Shown in pieces: positions 24,755 to 34,555 of a DNA stretch of 64,000 bases; position 1 is the stretch's first letter, and every line of letters starts with the position of its first letter. Both the position numbers and the translations under genes were made by a program. This DNA is from Cohaesibacter gelatinilyticus (GTDB lineage: Bacteria; Pseudomonadota; Alphaproteobacteria; Rhizobiales; Cohaesibacteraceae): the NCBI RefSeq assembly GCF_900215605.1, contig NZ_OBEL01000002.1, forward strand, positions 620,001 to 684,000. Reading direction: 5' to 3'. The notes below the pieces were generated by a model. The model saw only the letters and a program-made list of their open reading frames with translations, was not told the origin of the DNA and made no database searches.

Positions 24755-26164
24755 TCACCCTGCGTCAGGGTCATCTTTTTTATCACTTCCACCAATGTCA
24801 TCTGTCTCATCAGACTGCCCCTTATCGGAAGCCCCACCCGAGCTCTCTGACGAATTCTCAGTGGTAAGCGTCTTGATGTCGTGAAACAGCTCAAAGATTT
24901 CCTTATCCAGCAACACGGCTATGACTTGTTGCGCATTCAAGGGAGCCGGATTGCTGCCCGAGACCCACGCTTCAACCTTGTCCTGATCGACGCCTAAGAG
25001 ATGAGCAAGCTTTGGAACAGCCTGATCGGAGTGCCCATCCAGTTTTTCTCTCAAACTGGTTCCAGGAATTGCAATGGCATATCGACCATGATCCGTGTCG
25101 GTGGATGTACGGAACAAGCTTTCACCCGCAACCTGAATGCGTTTGAGTGCATTGGGGGCCATCAAACCGGAAACGACGCCCAAGAATGCCACGAAATAGG
25201 GGTTCAGACTATCTGTACCGTTCGGAGTTGCGCCAGCAGCCACAAGCACTCCTGCTTTGACCAGAATAAACACGGCAAAGGCTGCCAGGATGCCCAGAAT
25301 TGGTCTGAAAATATAGTAGGACGGATGAGGATCCGGTTCACTATCGCTCAGAAAGCTTTGCGTCAAACTGATAAGACCGCCGAGCCCACCCATGATCAGA
25401 ACAAGGAATAAGGTGACAAGAACTGGCTGTTTGGTCGAAAAATCGGGAAATAGACCACTATTCAATGAATGAAGCTTCATCGCCATGGCATAAGCCATCG
25501 TCACTTGTTCGCGACTGGGCTCATCATTCATCACACTTTTCAGCTTATCCTGCACCGCATCAAGTATGGATTGAGCACCACCCTTCTGACTAACCTCAAT
25601 TACTTTTTGCAGATTATTGATCATCTCATTTCTAGTTTCCCTTTCATCATAGAGCGGGGAATAAACAGCCCGAAGCTGTTTCACTTTTTCTTCTATTTGC
25701 TCTGCAGTCAAAACATCTGTTGTATATTCTTTAGTATTCTCAAGTAGAAAGTCATATTTCAATGAAGGCCATACATAAGCCGTGTCATTTGCCTCCCGGA
25801 CAGCCTTGAGCCCTTCATTACCAAGCGTTTGATCCATAAACCCGACATATTTTTCCATAGCAGTCTCAAATTTGGGGTCTTCCTCTATCCTTTCATCCAT
25901 CAGTTTTTTGAGGTCATGCTGGTAAGTTGAGATATCAGCCCTTTCAGCCTGTGCTTCCAATTTCTCGGTATCCTGGACAATTTTCTCCAAAAGCCAAAAA
26001 TAGACTGGAGCTTCTTTGGTTCCTAATGCCTGTAATTCTTGCTGAGTTTGATGGGTTGCCAGCAAGGAAGCGGAAAAATAAATCGCAGCAACATACAAAA
26101 TGAATAGATAAGCCCCAGTAATGAACGGGTTTCTACTCGCCGAAAACCCTTCAAAAAAAGCCAT
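24755..26164 (-). CDS. Unrecognised multi-span membrane protein with coiled-coil region and HTH-like tail
   Basis: 469 residues, no family recognised. One membrane segment at about 14-36 is followed by a long polar, probably helical region (40-245; ELQALGTKEAP, EKLEAQAERADIST, AEQIEEKVKQLRAVYSP). Three further hydrophobic segments fall at about 247-269, 285-311 and 322-338. Residues 363-425 (SLREKLDGHSDQAVPKLAHL, LGVDQDKVEAWVSGSNPAPL) resemble a compact helix-turn-helix of XRE or Rv2175c type, but I cannot confirm this. The tail 435-469 is acidic and serine-rich. The gene stands alone, with 259 bp and 283 bp of empty sequence on its two sides. It could be a membrane-bound sensor; function unknown. 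Confidence 0.75.
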   Translation of the reverse strand: MAFFEGFSASRNPFITGAYLFILYVAAIYFSASLLATHQTQQELQALGTKEAPVYFWLLEKIVQDTEKLEAQAERADISTYQHDLKKLMDERIEEDPKFETAMEKYVGFMDQTLGNEGLKAVREANDTAYVWPSLKYDFLLENTKEYTTDVLTAEQIEEKVKQLRAVYSPLYDERETRNEMINNLQKVIEVSQKGGAQSILDAVQDKLKSVMNDEPSREQVTMAYAMAMKLHSLNSGLFPDFSTKQPVLVTLFLVLIMGGLGGLISLTQSFLSDSEPDPHPSYYIFRPILGILAAFAVFILVKAGVLVAAGATPNGTDSLNPYFVAFLGVVSGLMAPNALKRIQVAGESLFRTSTDTDHGRYAIAIPGTSLREKLDGHSDQAVPKLAHLLGVDQDKVEAWVSGSNPAPLNAQQVIAVLLDKEIFELFHDIKTLTTENSSESSGGASDKGQSDETDDIGGSDKKDDPDAG

Positions 26165-26447
26165 AATATTAACCTCCGCCTCTTCAAAACATGAAGATGC
26201 TTTTCAAAAATTTGGTAATAAAACAAATTCCAGAATAAAGACTATGACAGGCAACCGAACCAGAGAACCATATCGGTTAAAGATTTCTGCTTTTTGGAAA
26301 GACAGGTCGATACGTCGCCGCAATTGGCTCACGGCAATATTGAACAAACCATTGAAAAAGAGCGGAAAAAGAAAATACAACCTTTAGCTTTATTTTTTGT
26401 GAATAACGTTGAAAAGTTGAATTTTCTTTCAACCTTCGAAGCCATTA

Positions 26448-26804
26448 TCAAACACCTAACCTCCGCAAAGCCTCAATCCGCTCGACAAGTGCATTCCGTC
26501 GCTCGTCCAGATCGGCGCGGAGGCGGTCTATATGCTCCAGCTTTTCAGATAGGCGGTCGATGCCGTCTTCGCAGGGGCCCGCAGCGCCTTCGTCGCTTAG
26601 GCAATTACTCATGGCACGGACTTCGCGGGTGGAGAAGCCCGTGGCGATGAAGTCTCGGATGCGGCCAGCGCGGCGCAGATCAGCTTCGCTATAATGGCGA
26701 TAGCCATTGTCTGAGCGGGAGACCTCCAGCAAGCCTTCTTTTTCATAATGGCGCAGCATGCGCTGGCTGATGCCCAAACGCTCGGCGGCTTCCTTGGCTT
26801 GCAT
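26448..26804 (-). CDS. MerR family transcriptional regulator
   Basis: 118 residues. MQAKEAAERLGISQRMLRHY is the winged HTH and EKEGLLEVSRSDNGYRHYSE the second wing of MerR proteins, followed by a dimerisation helix (SEKLEHIDRLRADLDERRNA). Two cysteines (SNCLSDEG, GPCEDGI; about residues 71 and 80) could respond to thiol-reactive compounds or a metal; the spacing differs from CueR. Start at ATG 26804, 6 bp after GAGGAG. It lies on the same strand downstream of the SDR gene, with hairpin repeat B1 between them, and may control that gene. Confidence 0.83.
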   Translation of the reverse strand: MQAKEAAERLGISQRMLRHYEKEGLLEVSRSDNGYRHYSEADLRRAGRIRDFIATGFSTREVRAMSNCLSDEGAAGPCEDGIDRLSEKLEHIDRLRADLDERRNALVERIEALRRLGV

Positions 26805-26833
26805 GATATCTCCTCTTGATGCCAGTTTAGGCC

Positions 26834-26896
26834 GCCCTCTCCCCCTCCCAACCACCTGTCATGGTACCCTTATGGCGGTTGGGAGGGGGAGAGGGC
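26834..26896. repeat. GGTACC-centred hairpin repeat, copy B1
   Basis: Perfect 20-bp inverted arms, GCCCTCTCCCCCTCCCAACC (26834-26853) and its complement (26877-26896), with a 23-nt loop containing ATGGTACCCTTAT. It lies between the SDR and MerR genes. Other copies are near 32295, 43880, 56336 and 58405. It could act as a transcript-stabilising or terminating hairpin as well as a repeat. Confidence 0.85.
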
Positions 26897-26958
26897 TTGG
26901 CTGGGACCTCTTCTATAAGACATATATGGAAAGGCATCTTTGCCCGATCAAGGACGTT

Positions 26959-27723
26959 CTAAATCCGAAGTGACCAGCCGCCATCGACGGTGAGGATCTG
27001 GCCGGTCAGCCATTCATTCTCCGGGCTGCCAAGACCCAAGATCCAGGGCACGATATCGTCGGTCACACCACGTCGGCCCAGCGGGATTTCCGCCGCTTCC
27101 TGCGCTTCCACCTGTTGCGCCATCTCGGATGACAGCCCCATCATGCCGGTCAGAGCCCCACTTTTCACCGGCCCCGGCGCGATGGTATTGACACGAATGC
27201 CATCACCAGCCAGTTCCACAGCCCAGGATTGGGTCAGATGATCCAGCGCCGCTTTGGTGGCGGCATAATGGGCCAGCATGGGCGCAGCATTCCGCGCAAC
27301 GGCCGTGCCGATATTGACGATGGCGCCTTTGCTCTCCTTCAAAGCCGCATGGCCTGCCTTGATCAGCAATGACGGCGCGGCAATATTGACCGTCGCCAGA
27401 TTGGCCATGCTGTCCGCATCATAACCCGGCAATGGCATGACCTTACCCGCCCCTGAATTGTTGACGATCAGATCCAGCCGCCCCCAATGAGAGAGCGGCG
27501 CCTCAACGATACGCTCACCGCTGTCTGCATCTGCACTATCAATCTGCAATGCCTTGATGCCATCACTCTCGGTCGCGACCTCATCGAGCGTCTCAGCTGT
27601 GCGACCGGTGATCAGCACCTTTGCACCCTGCTCAGCCAATGCCAGTGCGGTTGCCTTGCCAATACCCGAACTGCCACCGGTGACAATCGCGACCCGATCC
27701 GTCCAAATGCTCTTCTGTGTCAT
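26959..27723 (-). CDS. Short-chain dehydrogenase/reductase (SDR)
   Basis: 254 residues. NAD(P) motif AIVTGGSSGIGKATALALAE, then IVNNSGAGK, IVNIGTAVARNAAP with the Ser position replaced by Thr/Gly context, ALAHYAATKAALDHLTQ giving the YxxxK pair, and C-terminal NEWLTGQILTVDGGW. I start at ATG 27723 with AGGAG 6 bp upstream; the ATG at 27729 would be only one base from that site. It is 154 bp upstream of the MerR gene on the same strand and divergent from the Crp-like gene. Substrate unknown. Confidence 0.83.
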   Translation of the reverse strand: MTQKSIWTDRVAIVTGGSSGIGKATALALAEQGAKVLITGRTAETLDEVATESDGIKALQIDSADADSGERIVEAPLSHWGRLDLIVNNSGAGKVMPLPGYDADSMANLATVNIAAPSLLIKAGHAALKESKGAIVNIGTAVARNAAPMLAHYAATKAALDHLTQSWAVELAGDGIRVNTIAPGPVKSGALTGMMGLSSEMAQQVEAQEAAEIPLGRRGVTDDIVPWILGLGSPENEWLTGQILTVDGGWSLRI

Positions 27724-27972
27724 ATCCATCTCCTATGCATGAAGGCGTCAGACCTTCTTCAGCACAGGGATCTAGCAGATTGACACTAGTGTCAGGGTCA
27801 AGCCCTTTCAGAAGCCTGGTTGGGGATGAATGGCACCAAGAAGCGTTTGTCATGAACGAAACAAGGCACCTCTTTTGAGATAGGGGAAATTACGATAGTC
27901 TCGCCAAATAAAGCCTCTGCCTGCAGGAACTTGTCAATCATGGTGAATGGCGGTTGGAAATGGAATGTGCCT

Positions 27973-28521
27973 ATGAAGATTTCGCCGGAACTGCAAAAAA
28001 CTTTCCTGACCCTCGGTCGGGAAAAAACACTGTCCCCAAAGACCACCTTGCTTGCAGAAGGAGACATAAGCCGCCATGCCTATTTCATCCTATCAGGAAG
28101 CATTCGGCTTTGGCATAACAATGACGGCGCGGATACATCGGTAAAGTTCTTCCTGCCCGGCGAGTTATGTGCATCCCTTCAGAGCATGCATCTGGAAGAG
28201 CCAAGCAGATACGAACTGGAAGCAATCTCACCTTGCATCGTCCGCGCGATCACCAAGTCGGAACTTCATCAGAAAGCCACCGAAACACCGGGGTTGAATG
28301 ACTATTTCAACTCGATCATGGTCCATTGTCTGGTCAATTATCAGGATCTTTTTGTAGATCGGATCGCAAAATCTCCTGAAGAGCGGTATCGGGCGCTGAT
28401 CGAGGATGATCCGGAAATCCTCGAGGTCGTTCCCTTGCATTACATTGCCTCCTATCTCGGCATCACCCCGGTCTCACTCAGCAGAATTCGCAAAAAAGTG
28501 CGCTCGGCTAAACAAATGTAA
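27973..28521 (+). CDS. Crp/Fnr family transcriptional regulator
   Basis: About 182 residues. A cyclic-nucleotide-binding fold covers residues 1-110 (LLAEGDISRHAYFILSGSIR, FFLPGELCASLQSMHLEEPS) and a winged HTH the C-terminus (VPLHYIASYLGITPVSLSRI, RKKVR). The cysteine cluster of FNR is absent, and the DNA-binding domain is short, as in small Crp-like regulators near quinone or nitrogen-stress genes. ATG at 27973 is a best guess; in-frame ATG codons also occur at 27931 and 27940. It is upstream of a small membrane protein and a zinc-free alcohol dehydrogenase-like gene on the same strand. Confidence 0.78.
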   Translation: MKISPELQKTFLTLGREKTLSPKTTLLAEGDISRHAYFILSGSIRLWHNNDGADTSVKFFLPGELCASLQSMHLEEPSRYELEAISPCIVRAITKSELHQKATETPGLNDYFNSIMVHCLVNYQDLFVDRIAKSPEERYRALIEDDPEILEVVPLHYIASYLGITPVSLSRIRKKVRSAKQM

Positions 28522-28666
28522 AGGCGGCAGCTCGCTCCTCCATATAGGCTGAAACGAATAAGGATGCGGCGTTTTCTTCGAGCGCTGCATTTTTCTTTGT
28601 GGCTGCCATTTGTGCAGCTCGTCAATCAACAATGCGCCTGCGCGCTGCTGCAAGGGAACAGAGATA

Positions 28667-29071
28667 ATGGCATCAAGAATATTGGTCGGGCGTTTGCTGA
28701 TGGCATTCGGCATCATCGCGGGCTTCGTGAGCTTTTGGTACACATTGGAATACACCTGGACACCAGAATTTCAGGCGACAAATCTTCCAGAAGGTCCCAC
28801 CCATTCAAACTATCACGCCTTTCGCGAAGCCATGCTTGCCTTTGCAGTCAATCTGCTATTGATCTGGGTCGCAATCAAAGGGACCAATATCACGCGCGAG
28901 ACCTGGCTCATCACGACTTTCATGGCCATATTCTATTATCTTGGATGGTGGGCAGCCTGGCCGATCTGGGGCTATCACGCACCCAATATGATTGCAGAGA
29001 CCAATCACCTGATCGGCACGATTGGGGGCATGGGAGGCCTGCTGCTATTGCGTTGGCGCGAAAGCACCTGA
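28667..29071 (+). CDS. Small four-span membrane protein, unknown
   Basis: 134 residues with hydrophobic segments at about 5-25 (VGRLLMAFGIIAGFVSFW), 52-67 (AMLAFAVNLLLIWVAI), 80-95 (TTFMAIFYYLGWWAAW) and 108-123 (LIGTIGGMGGLLLL). Between the first two is a soluble loop with TWTPEFQATNLPEGPTHSNY. I do not recognise the family; it is perhaps a relative of BphX-like or DUF-type membrane proteins. ATG 28667 follows GGGAACAGAG. It is 145 bp after the Crp-like gene and 84 bp before the oxidoreductase, and so might be one transcription unit. Confidence 0.6.
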   Translation: MASRILVGRLLMAFGIIAGFVSFWYTLEYTWTPEFQATNLPEGPTHSNYHAFREAMLAFAVNLLLIWVAIKGTNITRETWLITTFMAIFYYLGWWAAWPIWGYHAPNMIAETNHLIGTIGGMGGLLLLRWREST

Positions 29072-29155
29072 GGAACAGGACCCGATAGAGCGATCCATTT
29101 GGACATTCGCTCCAGTATAAGCAAATGGAAATCAAAAAGAGCAAGGAAGTCAGAG

Positions 29156-30181
29156 ATGAGCCAAGGCATTGCATTGTCCTGCAAAGACCCGGCAGCCAGC
29201 AAACTGACTGTCGTCGAATTTGCACGGACGCCACCAAAGCCAGACGAGGTGGAAGTCTGTGTCAAGGCCGCATCCGTCAATCCGATTGATGTGCATCGGG
29301 CATCGGGGTACGGACGCAAATTATTGTCACTGCTGGGTGCGGGTAAATTCCCCATGGTGCTGGGAAATGATTTTGCCGGAACCATCTCTGCAGTCGGCAA
29401 CAATATCAATTCCTTCAAGATCGGAGATCGGGTCTTCGGCGCAAGAAAACCCTCGCGCAACGGGACCCATGCAAGCCATATAACCTTGAAGGCTGATCCG
29501 GCAACGATTACGAAGGTACCAGATGGCCATGCGCTGAAATCCATCGCAGCCCTGCCCTATTGTTTCACAACCATGTGGCTGGCTGTGCGCGAAGCCGGTC
29601 TTACCAAACGCAACGCCAAGGATAAAAAGATCCTTGTTCACGGTGCAGCCGGCGGCCTTGGGTCACTGGCACTCCAGATGCTGTCCGATTGGGGGGGCGA
29701 TGTGACAGCCATTGCATATCCAGCAGCCCATGAAACATGCCTTAGCCTTGGGGCAACGCACACAATTGATCTGACATCGACGCCATTTTCCGAGCTTAAC
29801 CGATCATTTGATGCCACCTTGAATTTTGCAACCTGGGACCATGATCTTCAGCTTCTTGGATGTTTGAAGAAAGGTGCCATGGGACACGCAACCACAGTAC
29901 ATCCCATGGTGCGAACGTTCGACGAAAACGGGTTGATTGGTGGAGCAGCCAAAACATTATGGCGCAAACGGAGCCACCAAAATGCATTACCATCAGGCGT
30001 CGACAAATACAGCTGGACAATCTTCCAGCCAAATCGATATACCCTCACCGAACTCACCCGCCTTTTGAAGCTGGATCGGGCAAAGCTGGAGATTGGTCTT
30101 GAAGTCCCCTTGCAGGATGGAGAAAAAGCCTTCGATCATATCAGAAAGGGGCAAGCCGGGCGGGCAATCATAGTGCCCTGA
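29156..30181 (+). CDS. Zinc-independent medium-chain oxidoreductase, quinone-oxidoreductase-like
   Basis: 341 residues. GroES-like domain (PKPDEVEVCVKAASVNPIDV, GKFPMVLGNDFAGTISAVG, FKIGDRVFGA) precedes a Rossmann domain with the NADPH motif ILVHGAAGGLGSLALQMLSD (around 160-180). The catalytic zinc ligands of alcohol dehydrogenases are missing, as in quinone reductases and RTN4IP1-like proteins. Start ATG 29156 has AAGGAAG upstream. It is the last gene of the Crp-like/membrane-protein group, followed by a strong hairpin. Confidence 0.8.
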   Translation: MSQGIALSCKDPAASKLTVVEFARTPPKPDEVEVCVKAASVNPIDVHRASGYGRKLLSLLGAGKFPMVLGNDFAGTISAVGNNINSFKIGDRVFGARKPSRNGTHASHITLKADPATITKVPDGHALKSIAALPYCFTTMWLAVREAGLTKRNAKDKKILVHGAAGGLGSLALQMLSDWGGDVTAIAYPAAHETCLSLGATHTIDLTSTPFSELNRSFDATLNFATWDHDLQLLGCLKKGAMGHATTVHPMVRTFDENGLIGGAAKTLWRKRSHQNALPSGVDKYSWTIFQPNRYTLTELTRLLKLDRAKLEIGLEVPLQDGEKAFDHIRKGQAGRAIIVP

Positions 30182-30208
30182 TGGTCAGACGGCTGCTCTT
30201 ACTACATC

Positions 30209-30235
30209 GGCACTGGCTACCAGTAAGCCAGTGCC
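30209..30235. terminator. Stem-loop after the oxidoreductase gene
   Basis: Perfect 10-bp inverted repeat GGCACTGGCT (30209-30218) and AGCCAGTGCC (30226-30235) with a 7-nt loop, 28 bp after the stop at 30181. No T-run follows, so termination strength is uncertain. Confidence 0.5.
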
Positions 30236-30419
30236 TGCTGCCTCACCAAACACAAGTTATGACGGAAATTTTCAAAAACGCCATGCCTCAATTCTATGTT
30301 TGAAATCCACAGTCCCTCTTGGCACCCCACCTCACTATGCTATCAATAGCAAAGCCATGATATCGTCATGCCCCGCCCTGTGATCCTTGCTGGATCGACC
30401 TCACCTTGAAGGACCGTCC

Positions 30420-31241
30420 ATGACCTATAAGTCAGCCCAAAGCCTTGGCGTGCGTAGCAATCTTCTTGTCGCGCAAGGCGTGAGCATCACCGAGCAGCAG
30501 GAGGACCGCATCATCCTGCGCATGCCGGATGAGCCCTATAATTGGGGTGGCAACATGCTCTATTTCAAAGGCGATGAGATCAGGGCTGAGGAGCATGTCG
30601 CCCGCTTCAAGCAAGACTTCCCGACCATGGCCCATATTGCCCTGTCATGGGATGTGAGCGACATGACAATCGGGCCAGACCATAAGGGCCTGAGCGATCT
30701 TGGCTTCGAGCTGGAACAATTGGACATTCTCACCCTCACCGGCTCGCTGAACCGATCCGAGGCACCGAAAGGCATCATCATTCGCCCGGTGACAAGCGAA
30801 ACCGATTGGGAACAAGTCATCCAATTGCAGCTCGATGTCGGCGAGGAGCAAGGCTATGAACGCTCATCCTTTGAGCATTTCATCCGTGGGCGTTTTCTGG
30901 CACGACGAAAACAGATCCAGGATGGCTGGGCCATCTGGCTTGGGGCCTTTGACGGTGATCTGCTGGTTGCAGATCTTGGCATCTATGCCGATAAAGTGGT
31001 CGCCAGATTTCAGGATGTCGAAACCCGTAAAAGCCACCGCAAGAAAGGCATCTGCGCAGCATTGGTCACGGCTGGCATCGACTGGGCCAAATCAAAAGCA
31101 CCAGACACCATCCCCGTTCTGCAGGCCCTCAGCGATGGCCCCGCTGGCCGCGTCTATCGCCGTTGCGGATTTGCGCATCAGGAAACCCAGGTCCTCGCCA
31201 TCCTGCCACCGCAAGGCATGTATGAGCGCCCCGAGGAGTGA
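30420..31241 (+). CDS. GNAT family N-acetyltransferase
   Basis: 273 residues in two GNAT-like halves. The C-terminal half (about 120-265) holds the acetyl-CoA site: FQDVETRKSHRKKGICAALV matches the V-x-x-x-x-R-x-x-G motif A (spelled VETRKSHRKKG), then GIDWAKSKAPDTIPVL and GRVYRRCGFAHQE as motif B. The N-terminal half (MTYKSAQSLGVRSNLLVAQG, EPYNWGGNMLYF) has a degenerate GNAT fold, a layout seen in two-domain acetyltransferases. ATG 30420 is 9 bp after AAGGACCG. Acceptor substrate unknown. Its stop is 12 bp from the LysR gene stop, which runs opposite. Confidence 0.8.
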   Translation: MTYKSAQSLGVRSNLLVAQGVSITEQQEDRIILRMPDEPYNWGGNMLYFKGDEIRAEEHVARFKQDFPTMAHIALSWDVSDMTIGPDHKGLSDLGFELEQLDILTLTGSLNRSEAPKGIIIRPVTSETDWEQVIQLQLDVGEEQGYERSSFEHFIRGRFLARRKQIQDGWAIWLGAFDGDLLVADLGIYADKVVARFQDVETRKSHRKKGICAALVTAGIDWAKSKAPDTIPVLQALSDGPAGRVYRRCGFAHQETQVLAILPPQGMYERPEE

Positions 31242-31253
31242 GCAAAGCACCCC

Positions 31254-32132
31254 TCACCTCTGGACCCCTAATGCTCCGCTCAGATGATCCACCAGCAGGC
31301 GCACTTTGGGCGAGAGGTTACGATTGTGCGGATAGAGGGCCCAGATGCCCTCATCCGGGGCGCGGTAGGCGTCGAGCATGGAGACCAGCTGCCCGGTGGC
31401 CAAGGCTTCCTGCACATAATAGTCGGGCAATTGGATGATACCGATGCCCTTGATGGCGGCATCCACGAGCGACGAGCCGCTATTGCAGCGTAAATTCCCG
31501 CTCACCCGGATATGACGCAGCTTACCCCTTTCCTGAAATTTCCAGAAATCCAGCGTGCCCAGCAGACAATTATGTTTGTCCAAATCTGACAGACTATTGG
31601 GCCTACCATGCTCCGCCAGATAATCGGGCGAGGCACAGACATGGTGAGAGCGAGACGCCAGCCGCCGTGCCATCATGGTGCTGTCTTCCAACTGGCCCAA
31701 TCGAATGGCAAGGTCATAGCTCTCGGCTACCAGATCCAGAATGCGATTGGTCAGGGTCAGATTGACCTCCAGCTCGGGATAGCAGGCGACAAAGTCATTG
31801 ATCAGCGGCGCGATGCGGTTCTCGCCAAAGGTCACCGGCGCGGTGAGATTGAGCTTGCCCTTCGGGCTCTGCTCCAGATCCAGCACCGCCCGTTCGGCTT
31901 CCATCAGACCATCCAGCACCTGCCGACAATGATTGTAATAGACCTGCCCGCTTTCGGTGATCGTGACCTTGCGCGTGGTGCGATAAAAGAGCTTGACCGA
32001 CAGCCGTACTTCCAGCGCCCCGATCTGGCGACTGACCTGCGCGGTGGAAATGCCAAGCCGCTCACCGGCTGCGGTAAAGCTACCGCTTTCTGCCACGGCA
32101 ACGAACTCTGACACCCCTTCCCAATTGGACAT
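31254..32132 (-). CDS. LysR family regulator, divergent from frmA
   Basis: 292 residues. HTH: GVSEFVAVAESGSFTAAGER, LGISTAQVSRQIGALEVRLS, VKLFYRTTRKVTITESG; effector domain from LNLTAPVTFGENRIAPLIND. Start ATG 32132 (MSNWEGVSEF) is favoured over the in-frame 32162 because the HTH then begins at residue 8. It diverges from the S-(hydroxymethyl)glutathione dehydrogenase gene, and LysR genes commonly control this enzyme. The palindrome at 32172-32185 just upstream is a possible site. Confidence 0.86.
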   Translation of the reverse strand: MSNWEGVSEFVAVAESGSFTAAGERLGISTAQVSRQIGALEVRLSVKLFYRTTRKVTITESGQVYYNHCRQVLDGLMEAERAVLDLEQSPKGKLNLTAPVTFGENRIAPLINDFVACYPELEVNLTLTNRILDLVAESYDLAIRLGQLEDSTMMARRLASRSHHVCASPDYLAEHGRPNSLSDLDKHNCLLGTLDFWKFQERGKLRHIRVSGNLRCNSGSSLVDAAIKGIGIIQLPDYYVQEALATGQLVSMLDAYRAPDEGIWALYPHNRNLSPKVRLLVDHLSGALGVQR

Positions 32133-32171
32133 GGACAGGCCCCTCTCACTCTTCCTGTGCAAGTTACATTT

Positions 32172-32185
32172 TTACCAAATGGTAA
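32172..32185. promoter_or_regulatory. Possible LysR operator upstream of the LysR gene
   Basis: Perfect palindrome TTACCA-AA-TGGTAA, 39 bp upstream of the LysR start. The 358-bp region to frmA otherwise holds repeats B2 and A3 and AT-rich sequence. The binding partner is inferred from position. Confidence 0.45.
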
Positions 32186-32294
32186 CAGTGATTTACATGA
32201 TCATCAATTATCTTTCATCAGGAATAGTTTACATCTATTAGGATCGACCAAATTTGCGTAAATTTTGGACCCTGATTTAAAAGTCCTGCGCCAA

Positions 32295-32369
32295 GCCCTC
32301 TCTCCCACCCAAACCACCCGTCATGGTACCCACTTGGTACATTCGGGGGCGGCCGGGAGGGCAGAGAGC
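32295..32369. repeat. GGTACC-centred hairpin repeat, copy B2 (part of a composite element)
   Basis: CCCTCTCTCCCACCCAAACC, ACCCGTCATGGTACCC in the centre, and a diverged right arm (GGGGGCGGCCGGGAGGGCAG, AGAGC). Arms pair less well than in B1 or B4. The left flank TTTAAAAGTCCTGCGCCAAG and the following A-type repeat A3 are shared with the copy at 43864-43990, so B2 and A3 form one composite. Confidence 0.65.
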
Positions 32370-32385
32370 TGGCGATGCAGCCTAC

Positions 32386-33618
<1,233 letters not shown>

Positions 33619-33667
33619 TTACGGGCAATGGTCACAGGGCAAGTGAGCCTCAGATGATTATTGATGA

Positions 33668-34378
33668 CTAAAGGCCAGCGCACTCGGCAATCAGTTGCTC
33701 GAGCTGCGCTGGTTCGGTGCAATGGGCCGCATCCTTGTCGGCCGTGCGTTCAAAGCCAACCCTGAAACCATGCACCTTGAGGGAGAGTTGCTCGCTCTGC
33801 GCCCATTCTTGCGCATTTTGCGCGGTCTCGAGATCTGTTGCATGATCCCCGACATAGATGACGATGCCATCCTCCCCCATTCCGCTGCCAAGCAGTTCTT
33901 TTATGGCAAGAACCAGTCCGGTCGGATCCGGCTTCTGCGCGCTATAGGGCACATCCTGATAGCCAATGATCTTTGAGAAATAATGATCGCATTGCTCATC
34001 AATGAGGCAGTTCTGGATATTGTCTTTTGAATTCTGAGAGACGATGGCCTGCGGAACGGGATGTATTCTGTCAAAGACGGATCTCAGACCGGGAAAGACC
34101 GGCGTGCGCACCTGCATCTTCACCTGATAGTCGTGCCAGAGATCACCCGCCTCATCGATCCGCTCGCTGGCAATGCCAAAGCCTTCTGCATAGAGACTGC
34201 GCCAGTTACTATAGCGATTGAGAGCCGTCGTATAATCATCATAGCTACTCAGTGCAGCGATCAGACTGATATCCAGCCCCATGCCCTGACAGAACAGCTC
34301 CTTGGTGATCGCATAATTTTTCTGATTGCTGTCTGCAATCGTTCCATCGAAGTCCCAAATAACGGCTTTCAAACTCAT
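33668..34378 (-). CDS. HAD superfamily hydrolase (phosphoglycolate-phosphatase-like)
   Basis: 236 residues. Motif I is MSLKAVIWDFDGTIADSNQK, with nucleophile Asp10 and acid Asp12; motif II Ser/Thr in AIVSQNSKDNIQNCL; Lys in YSAQKPDPTGLVLAI; motif IV IVIYVGDHATDLETAQNAQE. A cap of alpha-helical type lies between motifs I and II (IALLSSY style). The frame extends to 34450 but motif I begins near ATG 34378. Convergent with frmA. The phosphate ester substrate is unknown; Gph- or PhnX-like. Confidence 0.83.
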   Translation of the reverse strand: MSLKAVIWDFDGTIADSNQKNYAITKELFCQGMGLDISLIAALSSYDDYTTALNRYSNWRSLYAEGFGIASERIDEAGDLWHDYQVKMQVRTPVFPGLRSVFDRIHPVPQAIVSQNSKDNIQNCLIDEQCDHYFSKIIGYQDVPYSAQKPDPTGLVLAIKELLGSGMGEDGIVIYVGDHATDLETAQNAQEWAQSEQLSLKVHGFRVGFERTADKDAAHCTEPAQLEQLIAECAGL

Positions 34379-34555
34379 CGAAACGCTCCATATCAGCCAT
34401 GCCCATGCTGCCAAAAATGACGCTATCCAAGCAGCGAACCACTTTGACAAAGCTTAAACCCGGCAACATCCCATGCGCCAGCCATTGCTCAAGATCCTCA
34501 CATCAAATGACCAGGCATTTCACAAAGAACTGCACCCTCTATCAATACTCATGAT

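Noticed and set aside
26834-26896. Reading the B hairpins as a CRISPR array
   Set aside because: Copies are single and kilobases apart, without regular spacers or cas genes.
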